A stretch of 64,000 nt of DNA from DASVBE01 sp963770375 (GCA_963770375.1 CAVYPM010000010.1:1-64000), one strand, 5' to 3'; shown: positions 43,291-53,750, counted from the stretch's first letter. A program made the numbers and translations. Notes: generated by a model from the letters alone, not told the origin.

Positions 43291-45586
43291 ATGAGCATCC
43301 TGGGAACCCGGGTTGTGCGTACCGAGGATCCGCGGCTGCTGACCAAGGGCGGCACCTACGTCGACGACATGCGCCTGCCAGGAATGGCGCGCGTCACGTT
43401 CGTCCGCAGCCCCGTCGCGCACGCGATGATCACCGGAATCGACACCTCAGCAGCACTGGCGGCACCGGGAGTGGTGGCCGCGCTAACTGCGGCAGACCTC
43501 ACCGACCTCGGGCCGCCGCCGCCCGACGACGGCAGCGGCGGCGAGGTCAATGAGGCGGCCCCGCTGCCGCTCGGCGGCCCGTGGGCCGAGCCGCTGCTCG
43601 CCGTGGACCGGGTCCGCTACGTCGGCGAGCCGGTCGCGATGGTCATCACCGACGACCGTTACCAGGGCGAGGACGCCGCCGAGCTGGTCAGCGTGGACTA
43701 CGAGACGCTGCCCGCGGTCGTCGGCTACGACGCCGGCGCTCAGCGGCGACACGCTGCTGTTCCCCGCGGCCGGGACCAACGTCGCGATCAGCGGCGGCGC
43801 CCCCGCCGACGACAGCGCCTTCGACGGCTGCGAGGTCGTCGTCGAGCGGACCATCGAGAACCAGCGGCTCGCCCCGGTCCCGATGGAAGGCCGGGCCGCC
43901 GCCGCCACCTGGCAGGACGGCAAGCTGACCGCCTGGGTGAGCACCCAGAACGCGCAGATCTCCCGGTTCATCCTGTCCGGCGTGCTCGGGCTCGACCCCG
44001 GCGCCATCCGGGTCGTCGCCCCCGACGTCGGCGGCGGGTTCGGCGCCAAGGTCGGCCTCGACCGGGACGCGATCCTGGTCGTCTGGGCCGCCAAGCACAT
44101 CGGCCACGCGCTGAGCTGGACCGAGACCCGCAGCGAGAACCTGCTCGGGATGACCCAGGGCCGGGCCCAGCGGCAGACCGTCAAGATCGGCGGCAGCCGG
44201 GACGGGCGCATCCAGGCCTACCGGCTGGACATCGTCCAGGACACCGGCGCCTACCCGCGGATGGGCGGCTTCCTGCCGTTCCTCACCCGGCTGATGGCGT
44301 CCGGCCCGTACGACATCCCGAACGCATCGGCAGCCTCGACCACGGTGGTGACCAACGCCACGCCGATCGCCGCCTACCGCGGAGCCGGGCGGCCGGAGGC
44401 CACCGCCGCGATCGAGCGGGCCGTGGACCTGTTCGCCGCCGAGATCGGCAAGGACCCGGCCGACGTCCGCCGGATGAACCTCGTCCCGGACGGCAAGTTC
44501 CCGTACCAGTCCCCCTGCGGCCCGGTCTACGACAGCGGCGCCTACACCGGCGCGCTGGACCAGGTCCTGACGGGCGCGGGCTACCAGGAACTGCGTGCCG
44601 AGCAGGCCCGCAGGAGGGAGCGCGGCGACGTTCTCCAGCTGGGCCTGGGGGTGTCCAGCTACGTGGAGATCACCGCCGCGGACGCCGAGGGCGGGGAAAC
44701 CGCCCAGCTCATCGTCCACGACGACGGCACGGCCACGGTCTACACCGGCAGCTCCGCGCACGGCCAGGGGCACCACACCGCGTGGGCCATGCTGGTCGAG
44801 GCCGAGCTGGGCATCGAGATGGCGAAGGTCACGGTGATCCACGGCGACACCGACCTGATCCCGGTGGGCACCGGCACCTACGGGTCGCGGTCGCTCCAGC
44901 TGGGCGGCGTGGCCGTGCACAAGGCCGCGGTCGAGGTCAAGGAGCAGGCCCGGCTGCTGGCCGCGGACCTGCTCGAGGCCAGCGAGTCCGACCTCGAGCT
45001 GGACACCGGGAGCGGCACCTGGCAGGTCCGCGGCGACCCGGCGTCCAGCAAGACCTGGGCCGAGGTGGCCAGCCACGCCGACGACGGCGGCCTGACCGCG
45101 TCGGTCCACCACACCGCTCAGCCCACGTTCCCGTTCGGCTCCCACCTCGCGGTCGTGGAGGTGGACACCGAGACCGGCAAGGCCCGGCTGATCCGGCACG
45201 TGACCGTCGACGACGCGGGCACCGTGCTCAACCCCGTGCTCTTCGAGGGCCAGCGGCACGGCGGCATCGCCCAGGGCGTCGCCCAGGCGCTGTACGAGGA
45301 AGTCGCCTACGACGCCGACGGCAACCCGCTGACCAGCACGCTGGTGGACTACGCCGCGATCACCGCGGCCGAGCTGCCCAGCTTCGAGCTGCTGACCAGC
45401 GAGACGCCCGCGGCCAACCCGCTGGGCGCCAAGGGGATCGGCGAGGCCGGCACGATCGGCTCGACCCCCGCCACCCAGAACGCCGTCATCGACGCGGTCA
45501 GCCACCTCGGCGTCCGGCACATCGACATGCCGGCCACACCGGAGCGGGTCTGGGCCGCGATCAACGCCGCGAGGGGGACCCTGTGA
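43291..45586 (+). CDS. Molybdenum hydroxylase large subunit (CoxL/XdhA-like), frameshifted
   Basis: It starts M-S-I-L-G-T-R-V-V-R-T-E-D-P-R-L-L at 43291. The first ~150 residues are in one frame; at about 43735 the frame shifts and continues unbroken to 45586, giving about 765 residues, the usual size. Mo-pterin motifs: the G-G-G-F-G-A-K loop, A-A-Y-R-G-A-G-R-P-E, and the catalytic Glu in G-A-K-G-I-G-E-A-G. True CO dehydrogenases carry A-Y-R-C-S-F-R at the second site; here it is A-Y-R-G-A-G-R, so this is a form-II-like hydroxylase with an unknown substrate. The stop overlaps the small-subunit GTG. Confidence 0.87.
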
Positions 45587-46098
45587 AGGTCACCGTTACC
45601 GTCAACGGCAGCCAGGTCGAGGCCGAGGTGCCGGACCGCACGCTGCTCGTGCACTTCCTGCGCGAGCAGGCCGGCCTGACCGCGACCAACGTCGGCTGCG
45701 ACACCAGCTCCTGCGGGGCCTGCACGGTCCTGCTGGACGGGCAGTCGGTGAAGTCGTGCACGCTCCTCGCCGCGCAGGCCGACGGCCGCGCGGTGCAGAC
45801 CGTGGAGGGCCTGGCCAGCGGCGACGGCCCGGACGCGATGCACCCCGTGCAGCGGGCGTTCCGCGCCGAGCACGGGCTCCAGTGCGGGTTCTGCACGCCG
45901 GGCATGGTGATGGCCACCGTCTCGCTGCTGGCCGAGAACAGCTCCCCCACCGAGGACGAGGTCCGGTCGGCGCTGGAAGGCAACCTGTGCCGGTGCACCG
46001 GTTACCACAACATCGTCCGGGCCGTGCTCGCCGCGGCCAGCGAAAACCAGGCCGCCGCGGCCAGCGAAAGGCAGTCCACCGAAAGGCGGGCCGGATGA
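45583..46098 (+). CDS. Molybdenum hydroxylase 2Fe-2S subunit (CoxS-like)
   Basis: 171 residues. Plant-type cluster cysteines C39, C44, C47 and C59 (C-D-T-S-S-C-G-A-C) occupy the N-terminal domain; C101, C104, C136 and C138 (C-G-F-C-T-P-G, N-L-C-R-C-T-G-Y) form the second cluster. This arrangement is standard for the small subunit that passes electrons from the Mo site to FAD. GTG start overlapping the large-subunit stop; stop overlapping the next ATG. The last ~20 residues (repeated A-A-S-E and S-E-R-Q) are low complexity. Confidence 0.93.
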   Translation: MKVTVTVNGSQVEAEVPDRTLLVHFLREQAGLTATNVGCDTSSCGACTVLLDGQSVKSCTLLAAQADGRAVQTVEGLASGDGPDAMHPVQRAFRAEHGLQCGFCTPGMVMATVSLLAENSSPTEDEVRSALEGNLCRCTGYHNIVRAVLAAASENQAAAASERQSTERRAG

Positions 46099-46910
46099 TC
46101 CCCGTGACCTTCACCTACCAGCGGGCCTCCTCCGTGGACGAGGCCCTGGACCTGGCGTCCCGCGGGGAGGAGACGAAGTTCCTGGCCGGCGGGCACTCGC
46201 TGCTCCCGCTGATGAAGCTGCGGCTGGCGGTGCCGGAGACCCTGATCGACATCGGCCGGCTCCGCGAGCTCAGCTACATCCGCGACGACGGCAGCCACCT
46301 CGCGGTCGGCGCGCTCACCAGCCACCACGACGTCGCCACCTCCGACCTGCTGGCCCGCGAACTGCCGCTGCTGGCGCACGCCGCCAGCCAGGTCGGCGAC
46401 CCGCAGGTCCGGCACTGCGGCACGATCGGCGGCTCGCTGGCCCACGGCGACTCCGCGGCCGACCTGCCCGCGGTGGTCCTGGCCCTGGACGCGACGCTGG
46501 TCGTCCGCGGGCCGTCCGGGAGCCGCGAGATCGCCGCCGGCGACTTCTTCCGCGGCCTGTTCGAGACCGCGCTGGAGGACGGCGAGCTGATCACCGAGAT
46601 CCGCATCCCCAAGCCGGCCGCGCCCGGCTGGTCGTTCCAGAAGTTCACCAAGCGCGCCATCGACTGGGCCATCGTCGGCGTCGCCGTGCAGGGCGGCAAC
46701 GTGGCGCTGGTGAACATGGGCCAGACCCCGCTGCGGGCCACCGCGGTCGAGCAGGCGCTGGCGTCCGGCGCCGCGCCCGGCGACGCCGCGGCGCACGCGG
46801 CCGACGGGCTGACCCCGTCCAGCGACTTCAGCGCGAGCCGCGGCTACCGGGAGCACCTCGCCCGGGTCCTCGTCGGCCGCGCCCTGACGGAGTCGCTGAC
46901 CCGCAACTGA
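46095..46910 (+). CDS. Molybdenum hydroxylase FAD subunit (CoxM-like)
   Basis: 271 residues starting M-I-P-V-T-F-T-Y-Q-R-A-S-S. FAD-binding motifs: A-G-G-H-S-L-L-P-L-M-K-L-R and T-I-G-G-S-L-A-H-G-D-S-A-A-D. It binds FAD and hands electrons to an acceptor or O2. Together with the large and small subunits it forms the L2S2M2 enzyme. Gene order large-small-medium with ATGA/GTGA overlaps shows one tight operon. No accessory genes (CoxD/E/F or XdhC-like) are adjacent. Confidence 0.92.
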   Translation: MIPVTFTYQRASSVDEALDLASRGEETKFLAGGHSLLPLMKLRLAVPETLIDIGRLRELSYIRDDGSHLAVGALTSHHDVATSDLLARELPLLAHAASQVGDPQVRHCGTIGGSLAHGDSAADLPAVVLALDATLVVRGPSGSREIAAGDFFRGLFETALEDGELITEIRIPKPAAPGWSFQKFTKRAIDWAIVGVAVQGGNVALVNMGQTPLRATAVEQALASGAAPGDAAAHAADGLTPSSDFSASRGYREHLARVLVGRALTESLTRN

Positions 46911-46944
46911 CGCCCGGACGCCTAACGCCTGGACACAACGGCAC

Positions 46945-46983
46945 GATCGCGCCGGTGAGCCACCGAGGCTCACCGGCGCGATC
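46945..46983 (+). terminator. 17-bp perfect hairpin terminating the Mo-hydroxylase operon
   Basis: GATCGCGCCGGTGAGCC (46945-46961) and GGCTCACCGGCGCGATC (46967-46983) pair perfectly around the loop ACCGA. It ends 19 bases before the convergent fascin-like gene stop, so it serves both directions. Confidence 0.85.
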
Positions 46984-47002
46984 CCGTTTGCCGCGCCTGC
47001 GC

Positions 47003-47587
47003 TCAGATCCCGCAGATCGGCCAGAACAGCTCCCACGACTGGACCCGGACGGCGTCAGAGTGAATGGCGTCAACGGTGCGGCCGCCGTCCCCCACCGAGG
47101 TCAGGAAGTGGCCGTTCACTGTCTCGATGGCATACGGCCCGTTGGCGGCGATGGGAACGAAAATGAACTCCTCCCAGGCGCGGATCACGGTCGCGTCGGA
47201 GTGGATAACGTCCGTGGTCCGGCCGCCGCCGCCCACCGCGGTCAGGAAGTGCCCGTTGACGGTCCTGATCCCGTAGTGGATCCCGTCCCCCGCCGGGACC
47301 AGCGTGAACCGCTCCCACGACCCGATCTGGGTCGCGTTCGTGTGGATGACGTCCGTCGTCCGCCCGCCCCCGCCGACAGCCGTCAGGAAGTCCCCGTTGT
47401 TGGACTGGATCGCGCAGGTCAGCGACCCGCCGGTGGGCGGCGGGATCACCGCGGCGGGCGCCGCCCACGGCGGCGGGCGCGGGTGCAGCAGTGGCTGCCG
47501 AGCCCCGGCCGAAAGCCCAAGACCGCTGATCGCCGTCACCACGGCGGCCAGGCCCGCGGCCCGGCGAACCGTAATCCGCACATTCAT
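47003..47587 (-). CDS. Secreted fascin-like beta-trefoil repeat protein
   Basis: 194 residues from the ATG at 47587 (GAGGGG upstream). The signal sequence VRRAAGLAAVVTAISGLGLSAGA is followed by a Pro-rich linker. Three near-identical repeats of about 43 residues each contain (N-G-D/H)-F-L-T-A-V-G-G-G-G-R-T-T-D-V-I-H-x-x-A-T-x-I-x-x-W-E-x-F. This is the actinobacterial fascin/actin-crosslinking-like trefoil type, likely carbohydrate- or polymer-binding outside the cell. The reading frame upstream is open into the M20 peptidase gene, so a fusion is formally possible, but the signal sequence argues for independent translation. Confidence 0.8.
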   Translation of the reverse strand: MNVRITVRRAAGLAAVVTAISGLGLSAGARQPLLHPRPPPWAAPAAVIPPPTGGSLTCAIQSNNGDFLTAVGGGGRTTDVIHTNATQIGSWERFTLVPAGDGIHYGIRTVNGHFLTAVGGGGRTTDVIHSDATVIRAWEEFIFVPIAANGPYAIETVNGHFLTSVGDGGRTVDAIHSDAVRVQSWELFWPICGI

Positions 47588-48853
47588 GACTAACCCCTCA
47601 TCCCCGTCACGGTCGGCGGCCGCGCGGCCGCGGCCCGGGCGCCTGCTGGCCAGGGTGCGTGACCGGGGCCCGCGCCTCAAGGGGAGCCGTCCCCACCGGC
47701 CGGGCGTAGCCGGTGTACGACGTGACACGGCGGTGAGGGTCCGGGTGACGGTGTGCAGCGAGGAAAGCGTGACCCACTCCGTCGCGGCGTGCGCGCCGGC
47801 GCCGTCCACGCCGAACATCACGGTGTCGATGCCCGCGGCACCGAGCAGCGCGCAGTCGGTCCAGAACGCCTCGCCGCGGCGGCGCGGTTCGGCGCCGGTG
47901 ACCTCGCGGAAGGCCGTGGTGACGGCGTGGGCGACGGCGGAGTCCGGGTCCGCGGCGAACGGCGGGCGCTCCGCGGTCACGGCCAGGTCGAACCGGAAGG
48001 CCGGGTCGGCCGCCGCGATCTGGGTGAGGATCGCGCGCAGTTCCGCGTCGGTGGTGGAGGCGTCCTCGCCCGGCACGGTCCGCCGCTCGACGCTGATCGA
48101 GCACCGGTCCGGGTAGGTCGAGTACTCGATGCCGCCGGTGATCGTGGCGGCGTGCACGCCCCCGGTGCCCACCAGCGGGTCGGGGCGCCCGGCGGCCAGC
48201 CGCAGGGCGAGGTCCTCCAGCGCGGTCAGGAACCGCCCGGACTTGGCGATGGCGTCGACCCCGAGGTCCGGCCGGGAGCCGTGCGCGGCGACGCCGTGCA
48301 CGGTGACCTCCGCCAGGGCGAACCCGCGGTGGGCGATGACCAGGTCCAGGTTGCTGGGCTCGGCCACGATCGCGGCGTCGGTCACCACCTCGCGCAGCAC
48401 CGCCTCGGTGCCGGCGGAGGCCCACTCCTCGTCCGCGACCAGGGCGACGACGATGTCCCCGCGGTGCGGCGCGGAGGCGGCCGCGGCGGCGGCCACCATG
48501 ATGGCGGCGATCCCTGACTTCATGTCGTACGCACCGCGGCCGTAGAGGTTGCCGTCCCGCTCGGCCGGGCCCAGCCCGTCGCCGTCGTAGCTGGACAGGG
48601 CGACGGTGTCGAGGTGCCCGTTGAGCATGAGGCTGCGGCCGCCGCCGGTGCCGCGGGCCACGCCCAGGACCGAGGCCCGGCCGGCGCCGTGCTCCAGCAT
48701 CCGGACCGCGAAGCCGCTCTGGCTGGCCAGCCACTCCGCGGCGAAGCGGGCGGCCGCCGCCTCCCCCGCCGCCCCCGGCACGAGTCCCGGGTTCACCGAG
48801 TCGATGGCGATCAGCCGCCGGAGCAGGCCGAGGGCTGCGGTCTCGCTGGTCAT
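47588..48853 (-). CDS. M20-family metallopeptidase (ArgE/DapE-like)
   Basis: The ATG at 48853 has GGAAGGAA upstream and overlaps the upstream ammonia-lyase stop. Zinc-binding motifs: G-H-L-D-T-V and the bridging G-R-G-A-Y-D-M-K-S-G; A-D-E-E-W supplies the next acidic ligand, and A-T-E-W-V-T-L (H-A in G-A-H-A) lies near the C-terminus. The domain ends around residue 372. About 50 Arg/Gly/Pro-rich residues then run, without a stop codon, into the fascin gene at 47587, so the true C-terminus is probably elsewhere, lost by an indel. It should hydrolyse an N-acyl amino acid or dipeptide. Confidence 0.84.
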
Positions 48854-49984
48854 GCGGTTCCTTCCGGCAGCGGGTTGGCGGCACGGCCCTCGGTGCTCAG
48901 CAGCAGGACGGTCGTGTCCGCGGCGAGGTGCGCCGGTGCGGGCCAGCGCGCGGACGCCGGCCAGGGCGGCCGCGCCGCACGGCCCGGAGTCGACGCCGGC
49001 CGCCTGAAGGTCGCGCACGGCCCGGGCGGCCTCGCCGTCGGTGACGGTGACCGCCGCGTCGAGCCCGGCCTGCAGCATGGGCCAGCCGGTCGCCGACGGG
49101 GTGCCGCAGTTCAGGCCGGCCATGATGGTCGGCGCGGTGGGCACGGTGACCGCCCGGCCCGCGTGCAGCGACGAGATGATCGCGGGCGCGTTCGCCGGCT
49201 CGACGCTCAGCACCGTGGGCGCGGGGGCGGGCGCGGCGGGCTCGGCACTGCCCGACCGGTAGTGGCGCACGGCCGCGTGCGCGAGCGCGCCGACGCCGAC
49301 CGGGACCGCGACGAGGCCGGGCGGCCCGGCGCCGGCCGCCGCGAGCTGCTCATCGGCCTCGTGGAACAGCGTCGAGTAGCCGTCGGTGATCCACTGCGGG
49401 ATCTGCTCGTAGCCGGGCCACGAGGTGTCCTGGATGAGCAGGGCCGCCTCCCCGGCGCTCGCCGCGGCCTCCTTGGCGGCGAGGACGATGTCGTCGTAGG
49501 AGCGGTCGAGTTCCACCGCCTCGCTGGCCTCGGCCGCGATCGCGGAACTGGCCGCCGCCGAGATGCCCACCGGGAAGAAGATCCGCGAGGGCAGCCCGAG
49601 CAGCCGCGCGAGGTGCGCGACCGCGCGGCCATGGTTGCCGTCGGTGGCGGCGATCAGCTCGACGGGCGCGCGGCCGGCCGCGGCCGCGCGGAGCTCGTCC
49701 AGCGGCAGCGCCCGGCCGTCCGCGCCGTACCGCTCCGACAGCGCCCGGGAGACCGCGTACGAGGCCCCCAGCACCTTGAACGCCGGCAGCCCGAGCCGGG
49801 ACGACTCCTCCTTGACGAACACGCTGCGCACGCCCAGTTCCCGCGCTAGCCCGGGCACCGCCACCAGCCGCGTCACCGCGTACCCCGGCAGCGACCGGTG
49901 AAAGCCGGTCACCCCCGCGACCCGCTCCGTCCGCCAGTCACGAGCGCCCGGGTTGCGGTACGGGTCAGTCCGCGCGCCCGTCAC
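48850..49984 (-). CDS. dpaL: Diaminopropionate ammonia-lyase-like PLP enzyme, C-terminal frameshift
   Basis: Fold-type II PLP enzyme converting 2,3-diaminopropionate to pyruvate and ammonia. PLP lysine K70 is in P-A-F-K-V-L-G-A-S-Y; A-T-D-G-N-H-G-R and the Q-D-T-S-W-P-G-Y segment are typical of DpaL. The glycine-rich phosphate loop is V-P-V-G-V-G-A-L. At about 48935 the frame is lost; in the next frame the family ending T-V-L-L-L-S-T-E-G follows, with a stop at 48850 overlapping the M20 start by four bases. Repaired length is about 378 residues. One base too many in the ACCGGCGCACC stretch explains it. Probably an amino-acid catabolic unit with the M20 peptidase. Confidence 0.84.
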
Positions 49985-50029
49985 GCCGCGCTCACGCCGT
50001 CAGCCCAGCCGCCCGCCATGGGGCCTAAG

Positions 50030-50368
50030 TTACTGGCGGATGCCCCGGCGGGACGAGGTGCCCTGGCTGTCCTGGGGCTGCGGCCGGCCGCCAAGCTGAT
50101 AGGAGTACGGGTCACCGTCCGGCTGGCCGCCCTGCTGGCCACCGAGCACGACGGTCTCCGGGGCGCCGTCGCCCTCCTCCGCGCGCTCCTTGCGCCATTC
50201 GAAGATGCCCTCGAACACGGCGCCGATGATCTCCAGAAGAGCTTCCACCGGTATCTCCGTCTCACCGATCGCCCGCCACCCGGTCAGCCGCCCGCCAGCC
50301 GGTCCCGGCCCCGCCAGCACGCCGCATCCCGACGCTAGCCCGAGCCGGATCAGCGGCACATCGGTCAT
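50030..50368 (-). CDS. Hypothetical small protein
   Basis: About 112 residues from the ATG at 50368 (a GTG inside the frame near V-E-A-L-L-E is an alternative start). The centre VEALLEIIGAVFEGIFEWRKERAEEG is an amphipathic helix, followed by a Gly/Gln-rich tail (GGQQGGQPDGDPYSYQLGGRPQPQ). No family recognised. Coding potential rests on the helix and composition only; the rest of 49985-50455 shows nothing else. Confidence 0.35.
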   Translation of the reverse strand: MTDVPLIRLGLASGCGVLAGPGPAGGRLTGWRAIGETEIPVEALLEIIGAVFEGIFEWRKERAEEGDGAPETVVLGGQQGGQPDGDPYSYQLGGRPQPQDSQGTSSRRGIRQ

Positions 50369-50455
50369 CCGACCTATCCGGGCTAAATCCCGCCCGGCGG
50401 CGTGCATGCCAGCGATTCATGAGCCAATGGCCGGGATGTAACTAATCGTTCGTAT

Positions 50456-52502
50456 ATGTCTGCTGCCATCAGCGGCATGACGAACAAGCTTTCCCTCGAC
50501 CGCCGCCGTTTCCTGCAGATCGCGGGCGGCACGGTCGCGATCAGCGCGCTGTCCTCCAGCGTGGCCCGTGCCGCCCAGATCGCGCCCGCGATCCGGACCG
50601 GGACCATCAGGGACATCGAGCACATCGTGGTGCTCATGCAGGAGAACCGGTCGTTCGACCACTACTTCGGCTCGCTGCGCGGCGTGCGCGGCTTCGGCGA
50701 CCCGCACCCGGTCATCCAGCCCAGCGGCCAGCCGGTCTGGAACCAGTCCGGCGTGCTGCCGTTCCGCCCTGCTCCCCCAGCCGGCTCCAGCGACCTGGGC
50801 CTGGTGTTCATCCAGGACCTCGCGCACGGCTGGCAGGACACGCACCAGGCGCTGAACAACGGCAACTGGGACAGCTGGGTGCCGGCCAAGACCAAGCCGA
50901 CGATGACCTACCTGACCCGCGACGACATCCCGTTCCACTACGCGCTCGCGGACGCGTTCACGATCTGCGACAACTACTTCTGCTCGACGCTGACCAGCAC
51001 CGACCCGAACCGCTACTACCTGTGGACGGGCTGGACCGGAAACGACGGCCAGGGCGGCGGCCCGGTGCTGAACAACGCCGAGAAGGGGTACTCCTGGACG
51101 ACCTACCCCGAGCGGCTCGAGGCCGCGGGCGTCTCCTGGAAGGTCTACCAGGACATCGGCAAGGGCCTGGATGCCGCCGGGGTGTGGGGGTTCACCTCGG
51201 ACGCGTACATCGGCAACTTCGGTGACAACTCGCTGCTGTACTTCAACCAGTACCGGACCGCCACGCCCGGGACTCCGCTCTTCGACAAGGCCAGGACCGG
51301 CACGAACATCGACAAGACCGGCGGGCTGTTCGACATCCTGGCCGCGGACGTGAAGAGCGGCGCGCTCCCGCAGGTGTCGTGGATCGTCGCTCCCGAGGCG
51401 TTCTCCGAGCACCCGAACTGGCCCGCCAACTTCGGCGCCTGGTACGTCTCGCAGGTGCTGGACGCGCTGACCGCCAACCCCGACGTGTGGAGCAAGACGG
51501 CGCTGATCATCTGCTTCGACGAGAACGACGGGTTCTTCGACCACCTCGTCCCGCCGTTCCCCGCGTCCGGGGCAGCCCAGGGCGGGTCCACCGTCTCCAC
51601 CGACCTGGAGCTGTTCGCCGGCGCCCCCGGGTTCGTGGCCGGGCCGTACGGGCTGGGCCCGCGGGTGCCGATGCTCGCGATCTCGCCGTGGAGCCGGGGC
51701 GGCTGGGTGTGCTCCGAGGTGTTCGACGCCACCTCGGTCATCCAGTTCATCGAGCGCCGCTTCGGCGTGCAGGAGCCGCACATCTCGGCCTGGCGCCGGG
51801 CCGTGTGCGGCGACCTGACCAGCGCGTTCGACTTCCGGCAGCAGAACACCGCGGTGCCCTCGCTGCCGTCCACCGCCGCCTACGTGCCGCCGGACAACCT
51901 GCGGCACCCGTCGTTCAAGCCGGTCCCGCCGTCCGCCGGGACCATGCCCGTGCAGGAGGCGGGCACCCGGCCGGCCCGGGCGCTGCCCTACGACCTGCGC
52001 GCCGACGGCGTGGCCTCCGGCGGGAACCTGACCGTCACCTTCGCCAGCCGCGGCTCGGCCGGCGCGGTGTTCCACGTGACCTCGGCGGGCAGCCCGCAGA
52101 CGTTCACCGCTGGCGCCGGGCACGTCGCTGACCGGCACGTGGCCGCTGACCGCCGGCCAGGACGTCCGGGTGCACGGCCCGAACGGGTTCTACCGGCAGT
52201 TCACCGGGACGGGCCCGGACATCACCGCCGTGCCGCTGGGCCCGAACCTGACCCTGAAGTTCACCAACACGTCCCACGCCGCGGTGCAGCTGACCGTGGC
52301 CGAGGCCTACTCCGGCCGGTCGTTCCCGTTCGCCGTCCCGGCCGGGCGCTCAGATTCCTTGCTGATCCCCAGCGTGCTCAGCAAGGGCTGGTACGACATC
52401 TCGGTCACGGCCCACGGCAACCCGGCGTACCTGCGCCGCCTGGCCGGGCACGTGGAGACCGGCGCCCCCAGCATCAGCGACCCGGCGCTGGGTGCCCATT
52501 AG
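50456..52502 (+). CDS. Phosphocholine-specific phospholipase C (Tat-exported), frameshifted
   Basis: About 682 residues if joined. The Tat signal D-R-R-R-F-L-Q-I-A-G-G, followed by a hydrophobic stretch, directs export. Catalytic-domain motifs: H-I-V-V-L-M-Q-E-N-R-S-F-D-H-Y-F-G, N-R-Y-Y-L-W-T-G, I-I-C-F-D-E-N-D-G-F-F-D-H. Near 52115, in a GGG run, the frame shifts; the second C-terminal PLC domain (GQDVRVHGPNGFYRQFTG to PALGAH) is in the next frame, ending at 52502. The enzyme would cleave phosphatidylcholine to diacylglycerol and phosphocholine outside the cell. ATG at 50456 lacks a Shine-Dalgarno; 50477 is an alternative. Confidence 0.86.
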
Positions 52503-52574
52503 TTAGGGATACGGTTCCGCGGGTGCGGGTGCCGGCCGTCAGGGCGCGGCACCCGCACCAGCGAGCCGTAACCC

Positions 52575-53681
52575 TTAGTAGCGAATCAGGCCGCGGATGT
52601 TGATGCCGTTGCGCATGTCCTCGTACCCCTGGTTGACGTCTTCCAGGGCGTACTCCCGGGTGATCAGCTCGTCGAGCTTGAGCTGGCCCTTGTTGTAGAG
52701 GTCGAGGATCCGGGGGATGTCGTGCTGCGCGTTGGAGGAGCCGTACAGCGAGCCGCGGATCTGCTTCTCCATCATCGTGAGCATGAACAGGTTGCCGCTG
52801 ATCTCCATGCTGGCCGGGTGCGCGACCGCGGTGACGACGACCTTGCCGCGCTTGGCGACCGTGTCCAGCGCGGGGCCGATGTAGTCGGACTCGGCGACGT
52901 CAGTGGTCACGATGAACGAGTCGGCCATCTGGCCGCGGGTCAGCTCCGCGACGATCAGGGCGGCTTCGCCGATCGTGGACGCGGTGTGCGTGGCGCCGAA
53001 CTCCAGGGCCTTCTCGCGCTTGAACGCGACCGGGTCGATCGCGACGATGTTCCGCGCGCCGGCGATCCTGGCGCCCTGGACGGCGTTGATGCCGATGCCG
53101 CCGATGCCCATGACGATGACGGTCTCGCCGGCCCTGACCTCCGCGGTGCGCACCGCGCTGCCGTAGCCGGTGGTCACCCCGCAGCCGACCAGCGCGGCCT
53201 TGTCGAGGGCGGTGCCGTCGTCGACCTTCACCACCGAGGCCGCCGGGACCACGGTGTACTCGGAGAACGTGCCGAGCAGGCACATCTGGCCGAGGCCCTG
53301 GCCGCGGCCGTGGAACCGGTAGGTGCCGTCCAGCTGCGGGCCGTTGATCAGGAAGGCGCCGAGGTCGCACAGGTTCTGCATGCCGCGGGAGCAGTACGAG
53401 CAGCGGCCGCAGGAGGGCAGGAAGCTGAGCACCACCGAGTCGCCCTCGGACACGTGCGTGACCATGGCGCCGGTCCCGACCACGGTGCCCGCGCCCTCGT
53501 GGCCGCCGACCACCGGGAACGGCATCGGGATGTCACCGGTGACCAGGTGCTCGTCGGAGTGGCACAGGCCGCTCGCGGTGAGCTTGACCAGGACCTCGCT
53601 GTCCTTCGGCGGGTCCAGCTCGACGTCCTCGATCTGCCACTTCTCGTTCAGGCCCCAGAGCACCGCAGCCTTGGTCTTCAT
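52575..53681 (-). CDS. NDMA-dependent-type zinc alcohol dehydrogenase
   Basis: 368 residues. Catalytic zinc ligands C40 (G-L-C-H-S-D-E-H) and H61-E62 (G-G-H-E-G), structural zinc cysteines C-G-R-C-S-Y-C-S-R-G-M-Q-N-L-C, and a Rossmann motif G-I-G-G-I-G-I-N-A-V. The sequence matches the actinobacterial group that uses a tightly bound NAD(H) and is linked with mycofactocin or nitroso acceptors. RBS GAGGGGA. Its promoter region contains a KstR-like box (53734-53750), and reading toward the gene TGGAAC-17-TAGAGT forms a plausible promoter overlapping it. Cytosolic; a role in sterol or alcohol degradation is inferred from the box. Confidence 0.88.
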   Translation of the reverse strand: MKTKAAVLWGLNEKWQIEDVELDPPKDSEVLVKLTASGLCHSDEHLVTGDIPMPFPVVGGHEGAGTVVGTGAMVTHVSEGDSVVLSFLPSCGRCSYCSRGMQNLCDLGAFLINGPQLDGTYRFHGRGQGLGQMCLLGTFSEYTVVPAASVVKVDDGTALDKAALVGCGVTTGYGSAVRTAEVRAGETVIVMGIGGIGINAVQGARIAGARNIVAIDPVAFKREKALEFGATHTASTIGEAALIVAELTRGQMADSFIVTTDVAESDYIGPALDTVAKRGKVVVTAVAHPASMEISGNLFMLTMMEKQIRGSLYGSSNAQHDIPRILDLYNKGQLKLDELITREYALEDVNQGYEDMRNGINIRGLIRY

Positions 53682-53733
53682 GGACTCGTCCCCTCTCACA
53701 CCGGCCGGAGCACGCCCTGACTCTAATGCAGAA

Positions 53734-53750
53734 CTAGAACGTGTTCCAGT
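53734..53750. promoter_or_regulatory. KstR-like operator (copy 1)
   Basis: CTAGAACGTGTTCCAGT fits the KstR consensus TnnAACnnGTTnnA (53735-53748). It lies 53 bases upstream of the alcohol dehydrogenase start and 66 bases upstream of the aldo/keto reductase, and is identical over 17 bases to the copy at 57534. KstR represses sterol-degradation genes in mycobacteria and rhodococci. Confidence 0.7.

Noticed and set aside
43291..45586. Aerobic CO dehydrogenase annotation
   Set aside because: The active-site loop is A-Y-R-G-A-G-R, not the Cys-containing loop of true CoxL.
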